Part shown: piece after piece, positions 15,462 through 20,079 of the stretch
Numbering within the stretch: position 1 is the first letter of the stretch
Layout: every line of letters starts with the position of its first letter
DNA from: JANNXQ01 sp038238555
GTDB taxonomy: Bacteria; Verrucomicrobiota; Verrucomicrobiia; Chthoniobacterales; Chthoniobacteraceae
Assembly (NCBI GenBank): GCA_038238555.1
Contig: JBBRXP010000102.1
Span: 1-20,079, forward strand
Length of the DNA stretch: 20,079 nt
Direction: 5' to 3'
Notes under the pieces: generated by a model
Database searches by the model: none
What the model was told of the DNA's origin: nothing
What the model saw: the letters and a program-made list of their open reading frames with translations, nothing else
Position numbers and translations under genes: made by a program

Positions 15462-15592
15462 CCCGTGCGGCCGGCGGCAATCTGTGCCGCTCGCGCTCGC
15501 TCTTTTCGCGGCGGCGTCCGGGATCCACCAAATGGTGAGAGCAAGTTTCAATGACATGGAGTGCCGTTGGCCGCGCGGATCGGACATCCGCG
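15451..15592. repeat. Cluster of three short palindromes
   Basis: CGGGTTTCTGACCCG lies at 15451-15465, GCGGCAATCTGTGCCGC at 15474-15490 and CGCGGATCGGACATCCGCG at 15574-15592. Each folds into a short GC-rich hairpin. Their density suggests one or two REP-like or MITE-like elements of about 140 bp, with the outer palindromes as ends. The first supplies the stop codon of the upstream fragment. Confidence 0.55.
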
Positions 15593-16098
15593 TTCCGCGG
15601 TGAACTGCATCGTTGCGGCTGAGATTCCTGCGGACCCGAGGCCAGCGGCACGCGTAAGTTCATCGCTTTCCCAATTAAAGGAAAATCATTTTCCAAATGA
15701 TGAGGGAGGCGCAATATGCTTGGAAAGCTCACCGGCGTTCCCTCGACGATGCGGGCAAGAACGCCCTTATCTTACTCCCTGTCGGCGTTCCGCGAGGAGG
15801 GGCTTGAAACTTGCGGAGTCTTCAAGCCAAATGGCGCTCACCCCAAAGCAATGATTGAACGACTCCCCATTCATTTTGCGCCGCGGGCGGGCCCATGTTT
15901 ATAGAACCGCAGAAAGCCCCAGCACCTGGCTCCGTAGGAGCGGTATATCCTGGGCGGACGGTGAGACATGCCGCTCCCACGGAGCTGACACGGCTCTCTT
16001 TTCGACGAGTCTATAAGCAAGTCGCGCCGACAGCATTGTATGTTGGACTTTGGGTGTTTCTCCCTGCTCCGTGGCACGACTATCATTGCAATTGAGCC
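15593..16098. other. Region upstream of the CDP-sugar operon
   Basis: About 500 bp without a gene I can support. A 62-codon frame at 15716-15904 has a GGGAGG sequence eight bases before its ATG but resembles no protein I know. The inverted repeat at 15930-15984 lies about 115 bp before rfbG. The operon promoter is presumably between it and 16099, but I see no convincing -35/-10 pair. Confidence 0.4.
15930..15984. repeat. Inverted-repeat element (CTCCGTRGGAGCGG type) upstream of rfbG
   Basis: CTCCGTAGGAGCGGTAT at 15930-15946 and ATGCCGCTCCCACGGAG at 15968-15984 are inverted copies with 15 of 17 positions matching, separated by 21 bases. It would form a strong hairpin in RNA. Its layout (GC-rich arms, about 55 bp) resembles the other short palindromic elements in the window, though the sequence is different. 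Confidence 0.8.
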
Positions 16099-17199
16099 GT
16101 GAAAGCTTCGCTATTACACTCGGCCTTTGAAGGGAGGCGCATCTTTGTTACTGGCCACACCGGTTTCAAGGGGGGCTGGCTGTGCGAGTGGTTGCTCGGC
16201 CTCGGCGCGGAGGTGGCTGGCTACAGCCTCGCGCCGGATGCCACCCCGGCGCTCTTCGAGCGACTCGGGTTGGAAACGCGCATGCACCATCGCATCGCCG
16301 ACGTGCGCGACCCCATCCTGTTGGCGAAGGCGATTGGCGAGTTCTCTCCCGAATGCATCTTTCATCTCGCGGCCCAGCCGATCGTGCGCGCTTCTTATGC
16401 CGCGCCTGTGGAAACATTCGCCATTAATATCATGGGCACGGTGCATCTTCTCGATGCTTTGCGTGGGCGGAGTGAGTCGTGCGCGATGGTTATCGTTACC
16501 ACGGATAAGTGCTACGAGAATCTGGAGAACGATCATCCGTTTCGCGAAACCGATCGGCTCGGTGGGCACGACCCCTACAGCGCCAGCAAGGCGGCGGCGG
16601 AGTTACTCGTGGAGAGTTACCGCAGATCCTTCTTTGCCGACCCGAGTAAGATCGCCGTGGCCTCGGCGCGCGCGGGTAACGTAATCGGTGGTGGCGACTG
16701 GTCGGCCGATCGCATCGTGCCCGATGCGGTGCGCGCTCTCTCGGAGGGACGGGAAATCTCCGTGCGCAATCCGCGCTCGACCCGGCCCTGGCAGCATGTG
16801 CTGGAACCCTTGAGCGGTTACCTGCTGCTCGCCGCGCGATTGCTATGTCGGCAGGAAGATGAGTTATGCTCGGCATTCAATTTCGGACCCGGCGCGGAAT
16901 CCACGCGCACTGTGCGTCAACTCGTGGAAGAGATACTTACTCACTGGCCGGGAAGCTGGCGCGATGCTTCCGACCCATCGGCCCCGCACGAGGCGCGGCT
17001 GCTCCGGCTCTCGGTGGAGAAGGCGGCGCGGTTGCTGGAGTGGCGGCCTGTGTGGAGCTTTGAGGAGTGCGTGCGAGCCACCGTCGAATGGTATCGCGCC
17101 GCCGACGCGCCGGCCATCACGCGCAAACAAATCGCCGCCTACACTCGCAAGGCCGGCGAACTGGACCTACCGTGGGCCTCACCGAATGGAAGACGCTGA
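16099..17199 (+). CDS. rfbG: CDP-glucose 4,6-dehydratase
   Basis: A 366-residue extended SDR enzyme that converts CDP-glucose to CDP-4-keto-6-deoxyglucose, the entry step to CDP-3,6-dideoxyhexoses of surface polysaccharide. The NAD-binding motif GHTGFKG is at residues 19-25. TTDKCYEN (from 134), the catalytic Tyr160/Lys164 in YSASK, and the family-specific GNVIGGGDW and RPWQHVLEPLSGYL follow in order. Length is normal for the family. The start is a GTG at 16099 with no clear ribosome-binding site; the homology begins within a dozen codons of it. It overlaps rfbH by 14 bp, so the two are translationally coupled. The usual partner rfbF (glucose-1-phosphate cytidylyltransferase) is not upstream of it here. 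Confidence 0.93.
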   Translation: MKASLLHSAFEGRRIFVTGHTGFKGGWLCEWLLGLGAEVAGYSLAPDATPALFERLGLETRMHHRIADVRDPILLAKAIGEFSPECIFHLAAQPIVRASYAAPVETFAINIMGTVHLLDALRGRSESCAMVIVTTDKCYENLENDHPFRETDRLGGHDPYSASKAAAELLVESYRRSFFADPSKIAVASARAGNVIGGGDWSADRIVPDAVRALSEGREISVRNPRSTRPWQHVLEPLSGYLLLAARLLCRQEDELCSAFNFGPGAESTRTVRQLVEEILTHWPGSWRDASDPSAPHEARLLRLSVEKAARLLEWRPVWSFEECVRATVEWYRAADAPAITRKQIAAYTRKAGELDLPWASPNGRR

Positions 17200-18673
17200 A
17201 AAACTTCGCGAAGAAATAACTCGCCTCACCCGGCAATATACCCGGCTGCGCCACCGCGCATCGCTTCCCGGCTCGCAGCGCGCGGACTCGGAGTTCGCGC
17301 CGGGAGTTACTTCCATCCCTTACGCCGGCCGCGTGTTTGATGCCGATGAAGTCGAGGCGGCCGTGGCTTCGTCGCTGGATTTCTGGCTTACTCTCGGCGC
17401 GGAGGGCGATGCCTTTGAGAAGGAGCTCGCCACTTACCTGGGGATCAAGCGCTCGATACTTGCCAACTCGGGATCGTCTGCCAATCTGCTCGCCTTTTCC
17501 GCGCTCACCAGCGTGAAGCTTCCGCCGGAACGGCGAGTAAGACGGGGCGATGAAGTCATCACCGCCGCCGCGGGTTTTCCGACGACAGTCGCGCCGATCG
17601 TTCAAAACGGCGCGGTGCCCGTGTTTCTCGACAGCGATCCTCTTACGTCGAACATCGACGTGCGACAGCTCGAAGAAGCTTACACACCGGGCAAGACCAA
17701 GGCGGTGATGATGGCGCACACGCTCGGCAATCCCTTCGATATCGGCGCGGTCACGGACTTTTGCCGGCGCCACAATCTCTGGCTGGTCGAAGATAACTGC
17801 GACGCGCTGGGCGCCGAGTATCTCAAGGGAACCAATGATTTATCCACGGAAGACACAGGAGGCACTGAAATGAAATCGCGCAGAGAAGGTCCAGGCCCGC
17901 AAGTCATCGCTCCTTCCGTGTCTTCCATGGACGCCAAACCCTGTTACGGCCTCACCGGAACCTTTGGCGACTTGAGCACGCAGTCCTTCTACCCTCCGCA
18001 TCATCTTACTCTCGGCGAAGGCGGCGCGGTGAACATCGTGCGCAATATGCAATTGAAGGTGCTCGTCGAGAGCTTCCGGGATTGGGGCCGCGATTGCTGG
18101 TGCGCGAGCGGCAAGGATGACACTTGCGGCAAGCGCTTCGGCTGGCGGCTCGGCGAGTTACCCGAGGGATACGATCATAAGTATATCTACAGCCATTTGG
18201 GTTATAACATGAAGCCGCTCGACTTACAGGCAGCCATCGGGCGCGCGCAGTTAAAGAAGCTTCCCGCTTTCATCCAGGCGCGGCGGGAGAATTGGGAAAC
18301 CCTGCGCCAGAGCCTCGCGCCTCTCGAAGAGTATTTCGATTTCATGCAACCCACTCCGCGTAGCAGACCGTCGTGGTTTGGTTTTATGCTGCTGCGCAAG
18401 GCCGATGCACCCTTTACCCGCACCGGCCTGGCCCGCTTCCTCGAATCGCGGAAGATCGGCTGCCGCATGCTTTTCGGTGGCAACCTCGTGCGCCAGCCCG
18501 CCTTCATGCAGCTCGCGCAGGAAAGACCGGGTGCTTTCCGTGTAATCGGCGACCTACCGGGCGCGGACCGTTTGATGAATGAATCGCTCTTCGTTGGCGT
18601 GTATCCAGGGCTCACGCGCGCGATGCTCGATTACATCGCCGAGAGCATCCACGACTTCGTAAAAACCAAGTGA
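17186..18673 (+). CDS. rfbH: CDP-4-keto-6-deoxyglucose 3-dehydrase with repeat-encoded insertion
   Basis: A 495-residue PMP-dependent, iron-sulfur enzyme (E1/RfbH) that removes the C3 hydroxyl of CDP-4-keto-6-deoxyglucose, working with a reductase. It has the aminotransferase fold but, as in this family, His replaces the usual PLP-lysine (His272 in SFYPPHHLTLGEGG). The [2Fe-2S] ligands expected from the family's CX57CX1CX7C pattern are Cys205 (EDNCDALG), Cys304, Cys306 and Cys314 (CWCASGKDDTC). Here the first spacing is 98 instead of 57 residues, because about 41 extra residues (roughly 212-252) are encoded by an inverted repeat. Typical RfbH has about 437 residues. The ATG at 17186 (MEDAEKLREEITRLTRQYTR) is the family-like start; the frame is open further upstream only as a shadow inside rfbG. 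Its stop overlaps the next gene by 4 bp. Whether the insertion is harmless is unknown. Confidence 0.92.
   Translation: MEDAEKLREEITRLTRQYTRLRHRASLPGSQRADSEFAPGVTSIPYAGRVFDADEVEAAVASSLDFWLTLGAEGDAFEKELATYLGIKRSILANSGSSANLLAFSALTSVKLPPERRVRRGDEVITAAAGFPTTVAPIVQNGAVPVFLDSDPLTSNIDVRQLEEAYTPGKTKAVMMAHTLGNPFDIGAVTDFCRRHNLWLVEDNCDALGAEYLKGTNDLSTEDTGGTEMKSRREGPGPQVIAPSVSSMDAKPCYGLTGTFGDLSTQSFYPPHHLTLGEGGAVNIVRNMQLKVLVESFRDWGRDCWCASGKDDTCGKRFGWRLGELPEGYDHKYIYSHLGYNMKPLDLQAAIGRAQLKKLPAFIQARRENWETLRQSLAPLEEYFDFMQPTPRSRPSWFGFMLLRKADAPFTRTGLARFLESRKIGCRMLFGGNLVRQPAFMQLAQERPGAFRVIGDLPGADRLMNESLFVGVYPGLTRAMLDYIAESIHDFVKTK
17845..17931. repeat. Inverted-repeat element inside rfbH
   Basis: TCCACGGAAGACACAGGAGG at 17845-17864 and the inverse of TCCATGGAAGACACGGAAGG at 17912-17931 match in 17 of 20 positions, enclosing 47 bases. 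The element lies in frame and accounts for most of the roughly 123 bp by which this gene exceeds other rfbH genes. The translated stretch includes NDLSTEDTGGTEMKSRREG, polar and unlike anything in the enzyme family. Confidence 0.85.
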
Positions 18674-19707
18674 CGCCGCCGCTCCCGCGCGAAGACTTGC
18701 AGCATGTGCTCGATCGGACGCTGCCGCTATGGGAGGAGTTACGGGGCAGGCGCATCTTCATTACGGGTAGCACCGGCTTTTTCGGAATGTGGCTGGTGGA
18801 AACATTTCTCTTTGCCCACGCCGCACTCGGCCTTGGCGCGCGCGCCGTGCTACTTACTCGGGATCCTGCTGCCTTTGCTCGCAAGGCGCCGCACATTACA
18901 TCGCATCCGGCTATCGAGATGCTGGTAGGCGACGTGAAAATATTTGCGTTTCCGCCGGGCGAGTTCTCCCACGTTATCCACGCTGCCGCTACTTCGGGCA
19001 CTCCCGTGCCGCCGTTGGAAATGCTCGATACCATTTTTGGGGGAACGCGCCGCGTGCTCGACTTCGCCGTGGCCGCCGGTGCAAGCAAGTGCCTGTTCAC
19101 AAGCTCTGGCGCAGTCTATGGCCGGCAGCCTCCGGACCTGACGTACATTACCGAGACCTACCCAGGCGCACCCGACTTATCTGAGCCAACCTCAACTTAT
19201 GGCGAAGGCAAGCGCGTTGCCGAGTTACTATGTGCGACTTACAGCCGGCAATATGCCCTCGAGACAAAGATTGCGCGTTGCTTTGCCTTCGTCGGCCCGC
19301 ATCTGCCGCTCGATACCCATTTCGCGATCGGTAACTTTCTCCGCGACGCGCTTGCCGGAGTTCCGCTCATGGTCCGTGGCGACGGCACACCGGTTCGCTC
19401 CTATCTCCACGCCGCCGATCTCGCGATTTGGTTGTGGACTATCTTATTCCGGGGAACAAGCAGCCGGGCATATAACGTAGGTTCCGAACAAGGCGTGAGC
19501 ATTGCGAACCTAGCCTGCAAGGTGCGTGACTTACTCGATACTTCCTTGATCGTGCACATTGCCCGGGCGCCAGATCCGAATCGCCCGCCGGCGCGCTACG
19601 TCCCCTCGACAGCTAGAGCCGCGGAAGAACTTGGGCTGCGCGAAACCATCCCGTTGGAGGAAGCGATCGCGAGGACCGCGACATGGCAACGGAGTGCCGG
19701 GCTTTAG
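18670..19707 (+). CDS. NAD(P)-dependent sugar epimerase/reductase (extended SDR)
   Basis: A 345-residue extended SDR. The nucleotide-binding motif GSTGFFG is at residues 33-39, the TSSGAVYG strand follows at about 140, and catalytic Tyr177/Lys181 are in YGEGK. RCFAFVGPHLPLDTHFAIGN and the GDGTPVRSYLHAADLA segment are typical of nucleotide-sugar dehydratase/epimerase relatives. In this operon the logical job is reduction or epimerisation of the 4-keto group made by RfbG and RfbH (as CDP-abequose or CDP-paratose synthases do), but the exact sugar cannot be read from sequence. The GTG start at 18670 overlaps the rfbH stop (GTGA). The TAG stop at 19705-19707 lies inside a palindrome (GGGCTTTAGCCCG), so the last residues are set by a repeat. 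Confidence 0.85.
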   Translation: MTPPLPREDLQHVLDRTLPLWEELRGRRIFITGSTGFFGMWLVETFLFAHAALGLGARAVLLTRDPAAFARKAPHITSHPAIEMLVGDVKIFAFPPGEFSHVIHAAATSGTPVPPLEMLDTIFGGTRRVLDFAVAAGASKCLFTSSGAVYGRQPPDLTYITETYPGAPDLSEPTSTYGEGKRVAELLCATYSRQYALETKIARCFAFVGPHLPLDTHFAIGNFLRDALAGVPLMVRGDGTPVRSYLHAADLAIWLWTILFRGTSSRAYNVGSEQGVSIANLACKVRDLLDTSLIVHIARAPDPNRPPARYVPSTARAAEELGLRETIPLEEAIARTATWQRSAGL

Positions 19708-19774
19708 CCCGCACAGCCGCCTCTTGTGATGCAGCGATCTTTTGCACTGGCGCCGCCGTCACGGGCTGAAGCCC
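19699..19774. repeat. Inverted pair of palindromes at the SDR/lhgO junction
   Basis: GGGCTTTAGCCCG at 19699-19711 and CGGGCTGAAGCCC at 19762-19774 are inverted copies with 12 of 13 positions matching, each nearly self-complementary. The left one contains the stop codon of the SDR gene and the right one ends 22 bases before the next start. In mRNA the pair could form a long hairpin between two operon genes. Confidence 0.8.
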
Positions 19775-19796
19775 ATGACTACTTTCTCGCTTACTC

Positions 19797-20079
19797 GTGA
19801 TTACCACGGATTTTCTCGTCATCGGCGGCGGCATCGTCGGCATTAGCACCGCCCGTGAACTGAAGCGGCGCCATCGCGATGCCACGGTGACATTGATCGA
19901 AAAGGAACCTGCCTGTGGACTTCACGCCAGCGGTCGCAACAGCGGCGTCATTCACGCCGGCTTTTACTACTCGGCCGACAGCCTCAAGGCGAAGCTTACC
20001 CGTGCCGGCAACCGCGCGATGACGGAGTATTGCGAAGCCAAAAAGATTCCACTTAATAAGTGTGGCAAGTTAGTCGTGG
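19797..20079 (+). CDS. lhgO: L-2-hydroxyglutarate oxidase-like FAD-dependent oxidoreductase, N-terminal part
   Basis: The GTG at 19797 opens a frame that stays open to the window end (94 codons). It begins with the FAD-binding fold, DFLVIGGGIVGISTAREL (GGGIVG at residues 10-15), then VTLIEKEPACGLHASGRNSG and VIHAGFYYSADSLKAKL, a close fit to LhgO-type enzymes (DAO superfamily) that oxidise L-2-hydroxyglutarate to 2-oxoglutarate. An upstream ATG at 19775 is in another frame. It lies 89 bp after the SDR gene across a palindrome pair, and probably belongs to the same transcript. In a nucleotide-sugar operon it may act on a different hydroxy-acid or sugar-derived substrate. The C-terminus is outside the window. 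Confidence 0.85.
   Translation, partial: MITTDFLVIGGGIVGISTARELKRRHRDATVTLIEKEPACGLHASGRNSGVIHAGFYYSADSLKAKLTRAGNRAMTEYCEAKKIPLNKCGKLVV

Noticed and set aside
15716..15904. 62-codon gene with a Shine-Dalgarno-like sequence
   Set aside because: No recognisable protein features and it lies within repeat-rich debris; kept only as a remark on the region.
16859..17185. Upstream extension of the rfbH frame
   Set aside because: It overlaps the conserved 3' part of rfbG in another frame and has no homology; the ATG at 17186 gives the family-like N-terminus.
1..20079. tRNA, rRNA or riboswitch genes
   Set aside because: No cloverleaf, T-loop signature or conserved ribosomal stretch was noticed on either strand; reading by eye could miss a degenerate one.

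Overview
The window is GC-rich (by eye a little over 60 %) and looks like a chromosomal piece of a Verrucomicrobiota bacterium. I infer this from the SMC sequence, the nitrite/sulfite reductase and a decayed Ig-like/hydrolase surface protein, all of the style seen in that phylum. Most starts have no obvious Shine-Dalgarno sequence.

Layout. Positions 1-372 hold the 3' part of an IS30-family transposase. It is followed by about 1.15 kb without an intact gene, containing a palindrome pair and a decayed reading frame. Positions 1524-7474 are housekeeping and signalling: a 1157-residue hybrid histidine kinase, a convergent ferredoxin-type nitrite/sulfite reductase, a 41-residue membrane peptide and a DUF1232 protein. 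Positions 7631-11455 encode a complete SMC chromosome-condensation ATPase, followed by a small conserved hypothetical gene. Positions 11859-16098 are a gene graveyard: an IS1595-family element collapsed to 474 bp with both ends visible, an internally deleted IS630-family transposase, a frameshifted Ig-repeat/hydrolase pseudogene, a 21-bp tandem repeat, and two pieces of one O-GlcNAc-transferase-like gene on opposite strands. From 16099 a tight operon runs to the window edge: CDP-glucose 4,6-dehydratase (rfbG), the 3-dehydrase (rfbH), an SDR-family sugar epimerase/reductase and the start of an L-2-hydroxyglutarate oxidase-like gene. The first three should take CDP-glucose to a CDP-3,6-dideoxyhexose for surface polysaccharide.

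The most unusual feature is a set of short repeats of several unrelated kinds that sit inside or at the very end of conserved genes without breaking them. SMC carries two heptamer arrays in its hinge and a 101-bp inverted-repeat element in its C-terminal half. RfbH carries about 41 extra residues, encoded by another inverted repeat, between two ligands of its expected iron-sulfur cluster. Two further reading frames take their stop codon from inside a palindrome. This resembles the protein-tolerated palindromic elements known from Rickettsia, but with several sequence families at once. No CRISPR array, tRNA or rRNA was seen.
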